Below are positions 1 through 10,469 of a stretch of 64,000 bases of DNA, piece after piece. The position numbers and the translations under genes are program-made. How positions within the stretch are numbered: the stretch's first letter is position 1; the number at the start of each line of letters is the position of its first letter. Under the pieces are notes generated by a model that was not told the DNA's origin, ran no database searches, and saw only the letters and a list, made by a program, of their open reading frames with translations. Source of the DNA: Leptospira sp. WS58.C1 (GTDB lineage: Bacteria > Spirochaetota > Leptospiria > Leptospirales > Leptospiraceae); contig NZ_CP162137.1 in the NCBI RefSeq assembly GCF_040833995.1, positions 1,515,001-1,579,000 of the forward strand. The letters run 5' to 3'.

Positions 1-128
1 AAATAGAAGCGTTGTATAACGGCGGAATTTTATATCAAAAACTTAGGGAAAGAAAAGAGGATTTTGGTTTGAAGTTCTCTCAACAAGAGGTAAAGCCCTC
101 TTATATCCATTTAATCTTTAAAAAATAA
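1..128 (+). CDS. 3' end of an unidentified protein, cut by the window edge
   Basis: Reading frame 3 is open from the left edge to a TAA at 126-128 and gives 41 residues ending in HLIFKK. The residue mix (charged, with scattered aromatics) looks like the tail of a real protein, and the next gene on this strand starts about 120 bp later. I do not recognise a family from this fragment. It could be chance, since an open frame of this length is not rare, so confidence is limited. Confidence 0.45.
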   Translation, partial: IEALYNGGILYQKLRERKEDFGLKFSQQEVKPSYIHLIFKK

Positions 129-249
129 GAATATTATACCTATCTATCTCGTTACAATATTCGAGTTAATACATTACTATTTTCTTTTTCTTCGTTGTTA
201 GGCGAAAAAACGGATTGAAAGATAAAAATTTTAATCGGATAATCGCGGG

Positions 250-1608
250 GTGCAAGGCTTTTCGAATATCGACCAAGAGCCGAGTTATGGCTCCTTCTCC
301 GAACCTCTCTCCTACGAATCCGAAGGATTTTCCAAGGAAGCTCCTCATGATAGGTCCGATTCGGAAGATCAAAATACAAAAGAGGAACTCTTAAAAAAGA
401 TCTCCGTACTGAATCTTTTACAACAAGTGGCCACTGCAGCGAACGAAGCAAATGATGTGGAATCGGTACTTCAGTTTTCCGTGGACAGGATCTGCCTCAT
501 CGCAAAATGGAAATTAGGTCTCGTATTTTTAACGTCGGAAGATTCGGAAAGACCGGAATATTCTTCCATCTCCTTCTCTCGAGAAGAGACTTTCTTAAAA
601 GAGTTTAGAAATTTAATAAGGACTAGATCCAGAAAAGAAGGATCCATTCTTTCCGAAAGAGTCAGAAGATCTAGAAAACCGATCCTGCTCGAAAATTTTC
701 CTTCTTATCTAAAAGGAGAATTAAAAGAGCTATCAATTAGGGCGGGAATTGAAGCGGCGATCGGGATTCCTATTTTAGTTAAAGAGAACTTGGTCGGAGT
801 TTTGGAATTTTATTCAGGCAATAAATCCGCCGATCCTTCTTTTTTTGAAGCTGTTTCCCATATCAGTTCTCAGATTGGGAGGGTATTCGAGAGAAGGGAC
901 TCGGAAAATTATCTAAAAACTTCGGGAGAACAATTAAGAGCTTTGTCGGCTAGGCTGCAAGAAGTAAGGGAAGAAGAAAGACTCCTGGTCGCAAGAGAGA
1001 TACATGACGAGTTAGGCCAATTATTGACCGTTCTTAAAATAGATCTTACATTATTAAAAAATAATTTTCAAAAATCGAACGGTTCCGATTCCAAATTAGT
1101 ATCCGAACTTCTATCCATGATCAAGGTGGCGGACTCGGGTATAGAGTCCGTACAAAGGATCGCCACGGAACTCAGACCTTTAATTTTAGAGGATTTAGGA
1201 TTATTGGAAGGGATAGAATGGTATGCAAAGGACTTTGAAAAAAGGACGGGGATTCGCTGCGAAATTATGATCCCTGCGGGAATTCTATCCTTAGGAAAGG
1301 AAGCATCCATTGCGTTATTCCGTATTTTCCAGGAAGCATTGACTAACACAGCCAGGCATTCCGAGGCGAGTTTCATTCAAGTTTCCTGCTTGGAAGAAGG
1401 CGCTTTTCTCATTCTAAAGATCCGAGATAACGGGATCGGCATCGATCCTAAAAAGATGAACCAGTCCAAATCATTAGGATTGATCGGCATGAGAGAAAGA
1501 GCGGTTGTTTTAGGTGGGGAAGTTTCCGTTTCGGGAGAAGCGGAGAAAGGCACAAGTGTGATCGTAAAAATTCCAATCTCAAATCGAAATACGGAGGAGT
1601 TCCGATGA
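250..1608 (+). CDS. GAF-domain sensor histidine kinase (HisKA_3, NarX/DegS type)
   Basis: Cytoplasmic sensor kinase that should autophosphorylate and pass phosphate to the response regulator overlapping its 3' end. A GAF-like sensor domain spans about residues 50-210. A HisKA_3 dimerisation motif follows, with EEERLLVAREIHDELGQ placing the phospho-acceptor at His252. The ATPase domain (about 345-445) shows an N box (EALTNTARH), a DNGIGID G1 box and GLIGMRERA typical of NarX/DegS kinases. No membrane segment is visible. The start is GTG at 250; the frame is closed by a TAA 15 bp upstream, so no earlier start is possible. The ligand of the GAF domain cannot be read from the sequence. Confidence 0.9.
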   Translation: MQGFSNIDQEPSYGSFSEPLSYESEGFSKEAPHDRSDSEDQNTKEELLKKISVLNLLQQVATAANEANDVESVLQFSVDRICLIAKWKLGLVFLTSEDSERPEYSSISFSREETFLKEFRNLIRTRSRKEGSILSERVRRSRKPILLENFPSYLKGELKELSIRAGIEAAIGIPILVKENLVGVLEFYSGNKSADPSFFEAVSHISSQIGRVFERRDSENYLKTSGEQLRALSARLQEVREEERLLVAREIHDELGQLLTVLKIDLTLLKNNFQKSNGSDSKLVSELLSMIKVADSGIESVQRIATELRPLILEDLGLLEGIEWYAKDFEKRTGIRCEIMIPAGILSLGKEASIALFRIFQEALTNTARHSEASFIQVSCLEEGAFLILKIRDNGIGIDPKKMNQSKSLGLIGMRERAVVLGGEVSVSGEAEKGTSVIVKIPISNRNTEEFR

Positions 1609-2237
1609 TTTCCACATTGATCGCTGATGATCATTTATTGATCCGAGAAGGTTTAAGAAAGATCCTTTCCGAAGAGGAAGATATAGAGATCGTATACGAG
1701 GCGGAAAATGGACAGCAGGTTTTGGATTACCTTGCAGGCAGGCCCGTGCAAGTGTTGATCTTGGATATAAATATGCCTATGATGAGCGGTCTGGATATAT
1801 TAAAATATGTTCATAAACTTTCTCCTGATACTAGGGTATTGATCTTAAGCATGTATCCGGAAGATAGGTTTGCGGTTCGGGCTTTAAAAGCGGGCGCATC
1901 CGGTTATATCACTAAAGCCAGTGCGGGAGATGAACTTATCTCAGCAGTGCGTAAGGTCATTGAAGGAGCCAGATATATCAGTCCTGAGGCGACTGAGATG
2001 CTGGTGAGAGAACTTTCTAAACCGACGGACCGACTTCCTCATGAAACTCTTTCCGAAAGAGAGTTTCAGATCCTTATGCTTTTGGTAAAAGGTAAGAACG
2101 TTCGATCTATTTCCGGAGATTTGGGTTTAAGTGTAAATACGGTAAACACATATAGAGCCAGGATTTTTGAAAAGATGAGTTTGAAATCCACACAAGAGTT
2201 GGTTCGTTACGCCTACGATCATAAACTTTTGGAATAA
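1605..2237 (+). CDS. NarL/FixJ-family response regulator (REC + LuxR HTH)
   Basis: DNA-binding partner of the upstream kinase. The receiver domain (about 1-120) has the acidic pocket ADDH near the N terminus, phospho-acceptor Asp54 in LILDINMP, and the conserved Lys in YITKAS. A LuxR-type helix-turn-helix follows at about 145-205 (LSEREFQILMLLVKGKN then GLSVNTVNTYRARI). The ATG overlaps the kinase stop as ATGA, so the pair is translationally coupled. A perfect hairpin lies about 45 bp after the stop. Target genes are unknown. Confidence 0.95.
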   Translation: MISTLIADDHLLIREGLRKILSEEEDIEIVYEAENGQQVLDYLAGRPVQVLILDINMPMMSGLDILKYVHKLSPDTRVLILSMYPEDRFAVRALKAGASGYITKASAGDELISAVRKVIEGARYISPEATEMLVRELSKPTDRLPHETLSEREFQILMLLVKGKNVRSISGDLGLSVNTVNTYRARIFEKMSLKSTQELVRYAYDHKLLE

Positions 2238-2280
2238 ATTTCCAAGTCTGAGAATAACTCTTTTTTGTAATATTTATAAT

Positions 2281-2307
2281 CCCCTGTCACAAGAAATGTG
2301 ACAGGGG
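2281..2307 (+). terminator. Perfect 10-bp hairpin, probable terminator of the kinase/regulator pair
   Basis: CCCCTGTCAC and GTGACAGGGG are exact inverse complements around a 7-nt AAGAAAT loop. The site lies between the end of the NarL-type regulator and the giant hybrid kinase. The T-tract after it is weak (ATTATTCGTTT), so it may be a poor intrinsic terminator or a protein-binding dyad. Confidence 0.5.
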
Positions 2308-2432
2308 ATTATTCGTTTAACGTAAGCCTTACGATCTATTTTTTGAAATAATTTTTGTTGTTATTCCCGGCTTTTTACGTCATCATTCTCCCTTGCGTGC
2401 ATTAACCTTTTATTATAGGTTTAGGTCCTGCC

Positions 2433-5400
2433 ATGAAGAATGCCCCGACATTAGATCCAAAACAAGACAAAGACTCTTTAAGCCCAAAACAATTATTGGA
2501 AGTGCTGACTGCATTTAAGAGAGGAGACTTCTCAAAACGAATGCCTTTAGACCAAGTAGGGGTTGCAGGGAAAATTTCCGACTTATTGAACGATATCATG
2601 GACCAGAACGATAGAATGGTCAAAGAGTTCGAAAGGATCAGCAATGAAGTAGGACAAGAAGGTAAAATTTCACAAAGGGTTAGCGGCATTTCTTCCGCCG
2701 GTTCTTGGGGTACTTGTATGAATTCTATCAATTCTTTGATTGGAAATCTTGTACAGCCGAATACCGAAGTGATGAGGGTGATCGGTGCAGTGGCAGGCGG
2801 CGATCTTTCTCAGAACATGTCTCTGGAGATAGACGGAAGACCTCTCAAAGGTGAATTTTTTAGGACTGCCAAGATCGTTAACATCATGGTGGATCAGTTG
2901 AATTCATTCGCCTCCGAGGTAACCCGGGTTGCCAAAGAAGTAGGAACGGAAGGTAAACTGGGTGGGCAAGCCGATGTTCGCGGAGTTGCCGGAACTTGGA
3001 AAGATTTAACGGATAGTGTGAACTCCATGGCATCTAACTTAACCGGTCAGGTGCGTGATATTGCCGAAGTTACAAAGGCCGTTGCAACCGGTGACTTATC
3101 CAAGAAGATCACAGTGGATGTTAAGGGAGAGATCCTAGAGCTTAAGAATACGATCAACACAATGGTGGATCAGTTGAATTCATTCGCCTCCGAGGTGACC
3201 CGGGTCGCCAAAGAAGTAGGAACGGAAGGTAAACTGGGTGGACAAGCCGATGTTCGCGGAGTTGCCGGGACCTGGAAAGATTTAACGGATAGTGTGAATT
3301 CGATGGCATCGAACCTAACCGGTCAGGTTCGTAATATTGCCGAAGTTACTACAGCGGTAGCTCGAGGTGACTTATCCAAGAAGATCACTGTGGATGTTAA
3401 GGGAGAGATCCTCGAATTGAAGGACACCATCAACACGATGGTGGATCAGTTGAATTCATTCGCTTCCGAGGTAACCCGGGTGGCAAGAGAGGTAGGAACG
3501 GAAGGAGAGTTAGGTGGCCAGGCGGATGTGCAGGGAGTTGCCGGGACCTGGAAGGACTTAACGGATAGTGTGAACTCCATGGCATCGAACCTAACCGGTC
3601 AGGTTCGTAATATTGCCGAAGTTACTACAGCGGTAGCTCGAGGTGATTTATCCAAAAAGATCACTGTGGACGTTAAAGGAGAGATCCTCGAATTGAAGGA
3701 CACCATCAACACGATGGTAGATCAGTTGAATTCATTCGCTTCCGAGGTAACCCGTGTGGCAAGAGAGGTGGGAACGGAAGGTAAACTGGGCGGACAGGCG
3801 GATGTGCAAGGAGTTGCCGGGACTTGGAAGGATTTAACGGATAGTGTGAACTCCATGGCATCGAACCTAACCGGTCAGGTTCGAAATATTGCCGAAGTTA
3901 CTACAGCGGTGGCAACCGGTGACTTATCCAAGAAGATCACAGTGGATGTTAAGGGAGAGATCTTAGAACTTAAGGATACCATCAACACGATGGTAGACCA
4001 GTTGAATTCATTCGCTTCCGAGGTAACCCGGGTGGCAAGAGAGGTAGGAACGGAAGGTAAACTGGGCGGACAGGCGAATGTTCGTGGAGTTGCCGGGACT
4101 TGGAAGGATTTAACGGATAGTGTGAATTCAATGGCATCGAACCTAACAGGTCAGGTGCGAAATATTGCCGAAGTTACTACAGCGGTAGCTCGAGGGGACC
4201 TTTCCAAGAAGATCACTGTGGACGTTAAAGGAGAGATCCTCGAATTGAAAGTGACCATCAACACGATGGTAGACCAGTTGAACTCGTTTGCTTCCGAGGT
4301 AACCCGTGTGGCAAGAGAGGTGGGAACGGAAGGTAAACTGGGCGGTCAGGCGGATGTGCAGGGAGTTGCGGGAACCTGGAAGGATTTAACGGACAGTGTG
4401 AATTCGATGGCATCGAACCTAACCGGTCAGGTTCGTAATATTGCCGAAGTTACTACAGCGGTGGCAACCGGTGACTTATCCAAAAAGATCACAGTGGATG
4501 TTAAGGGAGAGATCCTAGAACTCAAGAACACGATCAACACGATGGTGGATCAGTTGAACTCGTTTGCCTCCGAGGTGACCCGTGTGGCCAGAGAGGTGGG
4601 GGCAGAAGGTAAACTGGGTGGACAAGCCGATGTTCGCGGAGTTGCCGGAACTTGGAAGGATTTAACGGATAGCGTGAATTTTATGGCCGGAAACTTGACC
4701 GGTCAGGTGCGTGATATTGCCGAAGTTACAAAGGCCGTTGCAACCGGTGACTTATCCAAGAAGATCACAGTGGATGTTAAGGGAGAGATCCTAGAACTTA
4801 AGAATACGATCAACACAATGGTGGACCAGTTGAATTCATTCGCCTCCGAGGTGACCCGGGTTGCTAAAGAAGTAGGAACGGAAGGTAAACTGGGTGGACA
4901 AGCCGATGTTCGCGGAGTTGCGGGAACCTGGAAGGATTTAACGGATAGTGTGAATTCGATGGCATCGAACCTAACCGGTCAGGTTCGTAATATTGCCGAA
5001 GTTACTACAGCGGTAGCTCGAGGTGACTTATCCAAGAAGATCACTGTGGACGTTAAAGGAGAGATCCTCGAATTGAAAGACACGATCAACACGATGGTGG
5101 ATCAGTTGAATTCATTCGCTTCCGAGGTAACCCGAGTAGCAAAAGAGGTAGGAACGGAAGGAGAGTTAGGTGGCCAGGCGGATGTTCGCGGAGTTGCCGG
5201 GACTTGGAAGGATTTAACGGATAGTGTGAATTCGATGGCATCGAACCTAACCGGTCAGGTGCGAAATATTGCCGAAGTTACTACAGCGGTAGCTCGAGGT
5301 GACTTATCCAAGAAGATCACAGTGGATGTTAAAGGAGAGATCTTAGAACTTAAGAATACGATCAATACGATGGTGGATCAGTTGAATTCTTTCGCTTCCG

Positions 5401-8400
5401 AGGTAACCCGGGTGGCAAGAGAGGTGGGAACGGAAGGTAAACTGGGCGGACAGGCAAATGTGCAAGGGGTTGCCGGTATCTGGAAAGATTTAACGGATAG
5501 TGTGAATTTTATGGCGAATAACCTGACCACTCAGGTAAGGGGTATCGCCAAGGTGGTGACCTCCGTTGCAAACGGGGACTTAAAGAAAAAATTATATTTG
5601 GAAGCAAAAGGGGAGATCGCAGAACTCTCGGATACGATCAACGATATGATCGATACACTGGGACTATTCGGGGACCAGGTGACCACGGTTGCAAGAGAGG
5701 TAGGTATCGAAGGAAGATTAGGAGGTCAAGCGAGTGTGCCGGGGGCCGCAGGTCTTTGGAGAAACCTTACGGATAACGTGAACCAGCTTGCTTCCAACTT
5801 AACCGCTCAGGTGAGAGCGATTGCGGAAGTGGCAACAGGGGTGACCAAAGGAGATCTTTCTCGAACGGTTACCATCCAAGCGGCCGGAGAGGTAGCGGCC
5901 TTATCCGATAACATCAACGAAATGATCCGTAACCTAAGAGAAACCACTCGGATCAACACGGAACAAGACTGGTTAAAAACAAACCTTGCAAAATTCACCA
6001 GGTTATTACAAGGGCAAAGGAACTTAGTCAACGTTAGTAAACTCATTTTGTCCGAACTTGCACCTCTTGTCTCCGCACAACATGGAGCATTCTTCATAAC
6101 GGAGAATGTGGAAGAAGGACCGGTTCTCAAACTACTTGTCAGTTATGCCTATCAAGAAAGGAAGAATGTATCCAATCGTTTTTATCCGGGAGAAGGTCTG
6201 ATCGGCCAATGTTTTCTGGAAAAAGAAAGGATCCTTGTTACTCAAGTACCTTCCAGTTATATCAAGATCAATTCGGCTTTAGGAGAAGCCCCTCCAATCA
6301 ATATAGTCGTCTTACCTGTGTTATTCGAAGGTGAAGTAAAAGCGGTGATAGAACTTGCCTCCTTCTCCAGTTTCACTCCGATCCATTTGAATTTTTTGGA
6401 TCAGTTGACCGAAAGTATCGGGATCGTATTGAACACGATCGCCGCAGGTATGAGAACGGAAGAACTTCTGATCCAATCCCAAACTCTGACGGAAGAGTTG
6501 CAAGGAAGACAGGAAGAGTTGACGAGCACCAACCAACGATTGGAAGAACAGGCAAAATCGCTCAAAGCATCCGAAGATATGCTCAAGGACCAAAGGGAAG
6601 AGCTACAGGAAAAGAACGAAGAGTTGGAAGAAAAAGCGAGATTACTCGCTAAAAAGAACAGTGAGGTAGAAAGAAAAAACAGGGAAGTAGAACAAGCCAG
6701 ACATTCCTTGGAAGAAAAAGCAAGACAACTTGCGCTTACTTCCAGATACAAATCCGAGTTCTTGGCGAACATGTCCCACGAACTTAGGACTCCTTTGAAT
6801 AATATGCTGATCTTATCTCGCTTATTATATGACAATGAGAGTAAAAACCTGTCTGAAAAACAGACGGAATATGCAAAAACGATCCATAGCTCCGGAAACG
6901 ATCTTTTACAGTTGATCAACGATATATTAGATCTTTCTAAAATTGAATCCGGTAAGATGAGTGTGGATCTGGATTCCGTTTCAATCGAGGAACTGGGAGG
7001 ATATTTGGATCGTTCTTTTAGGGAAACTGCAAGGAATAAGGACCTGAAGTTCCAAGTGGAAATAGATCCGGATCTTCCTTCTAGGATCACTACCGATTTG
7101 CAAAGATTACAGCAGGTCCTACAGAACCTTCTCTCGAATGCATTCAAATTTACTCATAAAGGTGGTGTGAAACTGAGGATAGAATCTCCTCTTTCCGGTT
7201 GGAGCGCGGATCATAAAATCCTAAACCAAGCCGGCGGTGTGATCTCATTTTCAGTGATAGATACGGGTATAGGTATCTCACCGGAAAAACAAGGCTTGAT
7301 CTTCGAAGCATTCCGACAGGCGGACGGTAGTACGAGCCGAAAATACGGAGGAACGGGACTCGGGCTTTCCATAAGTAAAGAGATTACTCGTATTCTAGGC
7401 GGAGAATTGAAACTGGAAAGTGAACCGGAAGTGGGAAGTAAGTTTACCTTATATCTTCCTTTGGATTATATTCAAGTGGAAGATAATCCTATCGAGCCAG
7501 GCTCCATTAAATGGTCCGAAGATCCTGAGAATGATTCTTACGTCTCCGATCCTTACGTAAGAAGTAAGATCAAATCAACTAGGAGAGTTTTAGAGGATGA
7601 AACCCAGAACGAATCGAATGAAAAAGTTTTGATCATAGAAGAGGATGAGGCATTCGCGAAATCCCTCTTGGAGGTTGCTAAGAGTAACGGGTTCAAGGGG
7701 ACCGTCGCGCTGGATGGAAAAAGCGGCATCTCGGTGTTACAAGAATCTTCATTTAATGCCGTCTTGTTGGATGTCCAACTTTCGGACATGGATGGAAATT
7801 TGATCCTGAATTGGCTAAAACGAAATCCTAAACTCAGACAGATCCCGGTCCATGTCCTCTCGGGAGAAAATGATTGGAAAAGAAGTTTGGAGATAGGCGC
7901 GATTTCTCATCTGAGAAAGCCGGTTGGGATCGAGTCGTTGAATGAAGCATTCGAGAAGATCAAAACATATCTGCATAAGACAGATAAAACACTTTATGTT
8001 TGTGGAATAGAGAGGGAACATTCGGAATTTCTAAAGGAAAAACTGACCACCAAGGACTTAATTATGAAGAATATAGAGTCGGGGCAGGAGCTTTTGGATA
8101 TTCTGAAAAAAGAAATCCCGGACTGTATTTTAATAGGGAGAGAATTTAAGGATATGTCCGTTCCGGATCTGATTTCGAAGATCAGCTTATTGGACCCTGA
8201 AAGGACGTTGATTATATTCTATTCGGATGAGAAGAATGGACCGGAAAGTTTTCGGAAACTTCTATCCTTTAACGATTCGAATATCCTAAAATTCGTAAAT
8301 TCTTATGCAACATCGCTGGACGAGATCAAGATCCATTTTCATGAACCTGAATCCGTTTCTAAATCGGGAGATACATATTCTCTGGAAGGGCATAAAGTAT

Positions 8401-8756
8401 TGATCGTGGATGACGATGTACGGAATATATTCGCTCTAACCAGTATGTTAGAATTACATAAAATGAAAATACATTATGCTGAAAACGCAATAGATGGAAT
8501 TCAAATATTGGAAAAAAATCCGGACATAGAGATCGTTCTAATGGATGTGATGATGCCGGATATGGACGGATACGAGGCCATGAAGGTCATTCGTTCCAAA
8601 GCGGAATTTGTGAATCTTCCTATTTTGGCGCTTACGGCAAAAGCGATGAAAGGAGATCGGGAAAAATGTATAGAAGCAGGGGCGACCGAATATATCACTA
8701 AGCCGGTAAGTGTGGACCATTTGCTTTCTTTACTTCGCGTATTGTTGTGCAGGTAA
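2433..8756 (+). CDS. Giant soluble hybrid histidine kinase: about 12 HAMP units, GAF, HisKA/HATPase, receiver domains
   Basis: A 2,107-residue signalling protein with no visible transmembrane segment, so probably cytoplasmic. Order: N-terminal region with two degenerate HAMP-like stretches (about 20-150), a long array of 92-residue HAMP-type units (about 150-1170), a GAF domain (about 1195-1340), a heptad-rich coiled coil (about 1345-1445), HisKA with [11 protein letters not shown] (phospho-acceptor His1449), HATPase with DTGIGIS and [10 protein letters not shown], then receivers. The first receiver has Asp1780 ([11 protein letters not shown]). The second (about 1850-1970) looks degenerate and lacks a clear acceptor Asp. 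The last is canonical with Asp2038 ([11 protein letters not shown]). The layout resembles the fungal group III (Nik1/Os-1) poly-HAMP kinases. The 3' end overlaps the region of the next kinase's start, so the two are probably cotranscribed. The stimulus is unknown. Confidence 0.92.
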   Translation: MKNAPTLDPKQDKDSLSPKQLLEVLTAFKRGDFSKRMPLDQVGVAGKISDLLNDIMDQNDRMVKEFERISNEVGQEGKISQRVSGISSAGSWGTCMNSINSLIGNLVQPNTEVMRVIGAVAGGDLSQNMSLEIDGRPLKGEFFRTAKIVNIMVDQLNSFASEVTRVAKEVGTEGKLGGQADVRGVAGTWKDLTDSVNSMASNLTGQVRDIAEVTKAVATGDLSKKITVDVKGEILELKNTINTMVDQLNSFASEVTRVAKEVGTEGKLGGQADVRGVAGTWKDLTDSVNSMASNLTGQVRNIAEVTTAVARGDLSKKITVDVKGEILELKDTINTMVDQLNSFASEVTRVAREVGTEGELGGQADVQGVAGTWKDLTDSVNSMASNLTGQVRNIAEVTTAVARGDLSKKITVDVKGEILELKDTINTMVDQLNSFASEVTRVAREVGTEGKLGGQADVQGVAGTWKDLTDSVNSMASNLTGQVRNIAEVTTAVATGDLSKKITVDVKGEILELKDTINTMVDQLNSFASEVTRVAREVGTEGKLGGQANVRGVAGTWKDLTDSVNSMASNLTGQVRNIAEVTTAVARGDLSKKITVDVKGEILELKVTINTMVDQLNSFASEVTRVAREVGTEGKLGGQADVQGVAGTWKDLTDSVNSMASNLTGQVRNIAEVTTAVATGDLSKKITVDVKGEILELKNTINTMVDQLNSFASEVTRVAREVGAEGKLGGQADVRGVAGTWKDLTDSVNFMAGNLTGQVRDIAEVTKAVATGDLSKKITVDVKGEILELKNTINTMVDQLNSFASEVTRVAKEVGTEGKLGGQADVRGVAGTWKDLTDSVNSMASNLTGQVRNIAEVTTAVARGDLSKKITVDVKGEILELKDTINTMVDQLNSFASEVTRVAKEVGTEGELGGQADVRGVAGTWKDLTDSVNSMASNLTGQVRNIAEVTTAVARGDLSKKITVDVKGEILELKNTINTMVDQLNSFASEVTRVAREVGTEGKLGGQANVQGVAGIWKDLTDSVNFMANNLTTQVRGIAKVVTSVANGDLKKKLYLEAKGEIAELSDTINDMIDTLGLFGDQVTTVAREVGIEGRLGGQASVPGAAGLWRNLTDNVNQLASNLTAQVRAIAEVATGVTKGDLSRTVTIQAAGEVAALSDNINEMIRNLRETTRINTEQDWLKTNLAKFTRLLQGQRNLVNVSKLILSELAPLVSAQHGAFFITENVEEGPVLKLLVSYAYQERKNVSNRFYPGEGLIGQCFLEKERILVTQVPSSYIKINSALGEAPPINIVVLPVLFEGEVKAVIELASFSSFTPIHLNFLDQLTESIGIVLNTIAAGMRTEELLIQSQTLTEELQGRQEELTSTNQRLEEQAKSLKASEDMLKDQREELQEKNEELEEKARLLAKKNSEVERKNREVEQARHSLEEKARQLALTSRYKSEFLANMSHELRTPLNNMLILSRLLYDNESKNLSEKQTEYAKTIHSSGNDLLQLINDILDLSKIESGKMSVDLDSVSIEELGGYLDRSFRETARNKDLKFQVEIDPDLPSRITTDLQRLQQVLQNLLSNAFKFTHKGGVKLRIESPLSGWSADHKILNQAGGVISFSVIDTGIGISPEKQGLIFEAFRQADGSTSRKYGGTGLGLSISKEITRILGGELKLESEPEVGSKFTLYLPLDYIQVEDNPIEPGSIKWSEDPENDSYVSDPYVRSKIKSTRRVLEDETQNESNEKVLIIEEDEAFAKSLLEVAKSNGFKGTVALDGKSGISVLQESSFNAVLLDVQLSDMDGNLILNWLKRNPKLRQIPVHVLSGENDWKRSLEIGAISHLRKPVGIESLNEAFEKIKTYLHKTDKTLYVCGIEREHSEFLKEKLTTKDLIMKNIESGQELLDILKKEIPDCILIGREFKDMSVPDLISKISLLDPERTLIIFYSDEKNGPESFRKLLSFNDSNILKFVNSYATSLDEIKIHFHEPESVSKSGDTYSLEGHKVLIVDDDVRNIFALTSMLELHKMKIHYAENAIDGIQILEKNPDIEIVLMDVMMPDMDGYEAMKVIRSKAEFVNLPILALTAKAMKGDREKCIEAGATEYITKPVSVDHLLSLLRVLLCR
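2886..5530 (+). repeat. Coding tandem repeat, 276-bp period (92-residue HAMP units)
   Basis: About nine nearly identical copies of a 276-bp unit lie within the hybrid kinase gene, flanked by more diverged copies on both sides. Marker words such as TTGCCGAAGTTAC recur every 276 bp (3061, 3337 and so on). A higher-order pattern is also visible: the unit beginning [10 protein letters not shown] at nt 3051 recurs at nt 4707, exactly 1,656 bp (six units) later, and the two following units also pair up. This points to duplication of a block of units and continuing homogenisation. Confidence 0.95.
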
Positions 8757-8758
8757 AT

Positions 8759-9934
8759 ATGGAACAAACAATGAAAGTAAGTATCTTACTTGTGGACGAT
8801 CATGCTGATAATCTGCAAGTAATGGAGCATATTCTCAAAAGTCCCGAATTAAATTTGATCAAAGCAGGCTCGGGAGAAGAAGCTTTGAAAGCACTTTTGG
8901 ACGAACCGGAGGAAGTCGCATTGATCTTCATGGACGTAAGAATGCCCGGAATGGACGGCTTCGAAGCGGCTGCTTTGATCCGACAGAGAGAAAAATGCGC
9001 CAAGATTCCGATCATCTTCCTTACGGCTTATGCAAATAACGAAACAGGAATGTTCAAAGGTTATTCTTTGGGAGCGGTGGATTTTTTGGTGAAACCTATG
9101 GCGCCGGAGATTCTCCGATCCAAGGCTGCCGTCTTCGTAGATCTGCATAAGAAAAACAAAATATTACGGATACAAGAGGAACTTCTAAGACAAAGTCATG
9201 ACGAATTGGAAATCCGTGTAGAGGAAAGGACTTTCGAATTACATCGGGTGAATAACGAATTAATGAATGAGATCGCAGAAAGAAAGAGAGCCGAAGAAGC
9301 ATTAACGGCCTCTTTAAAGGAGAAGGAAGTCTTACTCAGAGAAATTCACCATAGGGTAAAAAATAATCTTCAGATCGTTTCTAGTATCCTGAGTCTGCAA
9401 GGAAACTACATAACGGATCGTAAGTCTTTGGAAATGTTCCAAGACTGCCAATCTAGGATAAAATCCATTGCTTTGATCCATGAGTTATTGTACCAAAATG
9501 AGGACCTGGCACATACCGACTTCCAAGAATATCTGAACAGTTTGGTTACCAACCTTCTGAGGACCTATCGGGTAAATTCGAAGATACGATTTGAAATACA
9601 CGCAGAAACGATTCATTTAACTTTGGATACGGCGATCCATTGCGGATTGATCGTAACGGAGCTTGTTACCAACTCCTTAAAATACGGATTTAAGGATAGG
9701 AGCGACGGAACGATCAAAATCTCAATTATATCTAAATACGACGAGTATTCTTTGACCGTGGAAGACGACGGTGTCGGTTTTCCCGAAGAAATTGACTATC
9801 GACAAACCGATTCTTTAGGTTTACAATTAGTTAATACTTTGACCAATCAAATAGACGGAAGTCTGATCCTGGATCGGAGCAAAGGGACTAAGTTCACCTT
9901 AGTCTTTCGGGAAAGGAGCCGAGTTCGAAAATGA
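8759..9934 (+). CDS. Receiver-coupled histidine kinase (REC - coiled coil - HisKA_2/HATPase)
   Basis: Kinase with an N-terminal receiver (about 1-130, Asp59 in LIFMDVRMPGMDG, Lys in FLVKPMAP). A coiled coil follows (about 135-190), then the HisKA_2 motif REIHHRVKNNLQ with the acceptor His at about 197/198, and an ATPase domain (ELVTNSLKYGF, DDGVGFPEE). This class often feeds general-stress or phosphorelay outputs. The start is placed at ATG 8759 because AGG at 8751-8753 gives a ribosome site 5 nt away. An in-frame GTG at 8747 lies inside the preceding gene and has no such site. The upstream hybrid kinase ends at 8756, and the downstream receiver overlaps by 4 bp, so the genes form one operon. 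Confidence 0.9.
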   Translation: MEQTMKVSILLVDDHADNLQVMEHILKSPELNLIKAGSGEEALKALLDEPEEVALIFMDVRMPGMDGFEAAALIRQREKCAKIPIIFLTAYANNETGMFKGYSLGAVDFLVKPMAPEILRSKAAVFVDLHKKNKILRIQEELLRQSHDELEIRVEERTFELHRVNNELMNEIAERKRAEEALTASLKEKEVLLREIHHRVKNNLQIVSSILSLQGNYITDRKSLEMFQDCQSRIKSIALIHELLYQNEDLAHTDFQEYLNSLVTNLLRTYRVNSKIRFEIHAETIHLTLDTAIHCGLIVTELVTNSLKYGFKDRSDGTIKISIISKYDEYSLTVEDDGVGFPEEIDYRQTDSLGLQLVNTLTNQIDGSLILDRSKGTKFTLVFRERSRVRK

Positions 9935-10410
9935 TCTCCAGCGAAGCAAAAATATTGATCGTAGAAGACGAGAGTATAGTCGCTAAGGACATACTCAGTA
10001 AATTGTCCGATCTCGGTTATGATTTCGTAAGTATCGCTTCCACCGGAAACGAAGCATTAAGAAAAGTTTATTTAGATAAACCGGACCTTCTTCTTATGGA
10101 TATTATGTTATCCAGAGGGAATTACGATGGGATAGAGACGGTCCAGGAGATTTTGGACAAGATGGATCTTCCTGTGATCTATCTGACCGCTTATGCGGAT
10201 GAATCCACACTTTTGCGCAGTAAACCCACTCGACCGTACGGATATCTGCTTAAACCTTTTCAGACCAAGGAATTACAGATAGCGATTGAGATAGCTCTGA
10301 ATAAATACAGTCTAGATAAAAAGAGAAAAAGGGAAAGAAGAAATATGTCGGCCATATTGCACGGTGTAAAGGACCTCATTAAACCTTCTTCCGAAGAAGC
10401 CGGTATTTGA
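9931..10410 (+). CDS. Single-domain response regulator (receiver with short basic tail)
   Basis: A receiver domain with VEDE acidic residues, phospho-acceptor Asp57 (LLLMDIML), the conserved Thr in YLTAYAD and Lys in LLKPFQ, then a basic tail of about 35 residues (KKRKRERRN). There is no DNA-binding or enzymatic output domain, so it probably acts as a phosphorelay shuttle or by protein contact. Its start overlaps the stop of the REC-HisKA_2 kinase (ATGA), marking them as a pair. The insert after the acceptor Asp (SRGNYDG) is typical of receivers partnered with HisKA_2 or HWE kinases. Confidence 0.92.
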   Translation: MISSEAKILIVEDESIVAKDILSKLSDLGYDFVSIASTGNEALRKVYLDKPDLLLMDIMLSRGNYDGIETVQEILDKMDLPVIYLTAYADESTLLRSKPTRPYGYLLKPFQTKELQIAIEIALNKYSLDKKRKRERRNMSAILHGVKDLIKPSSEEAGI

Positions 10411-10469
10411 AACATTATTATAAAAAATAATATTCTAATTTATTAAAGTTAGATATTTTCGGAGACGAA

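Noticed and set aside
2886..5530. Regular repeats that might suggest a CRISPR array or satellite
   Set aside because: The period is 276 bp, in frame, with no spacers, and translates into HAMP units.
6401..7147. 248-codon frame antisense to the hybrid kinase
   Set aside because: It is a Ser/Cys/Leu-rich mirror of the coiled coil and HisKA coding region; the + strand gene has clear domain motifs throughout.
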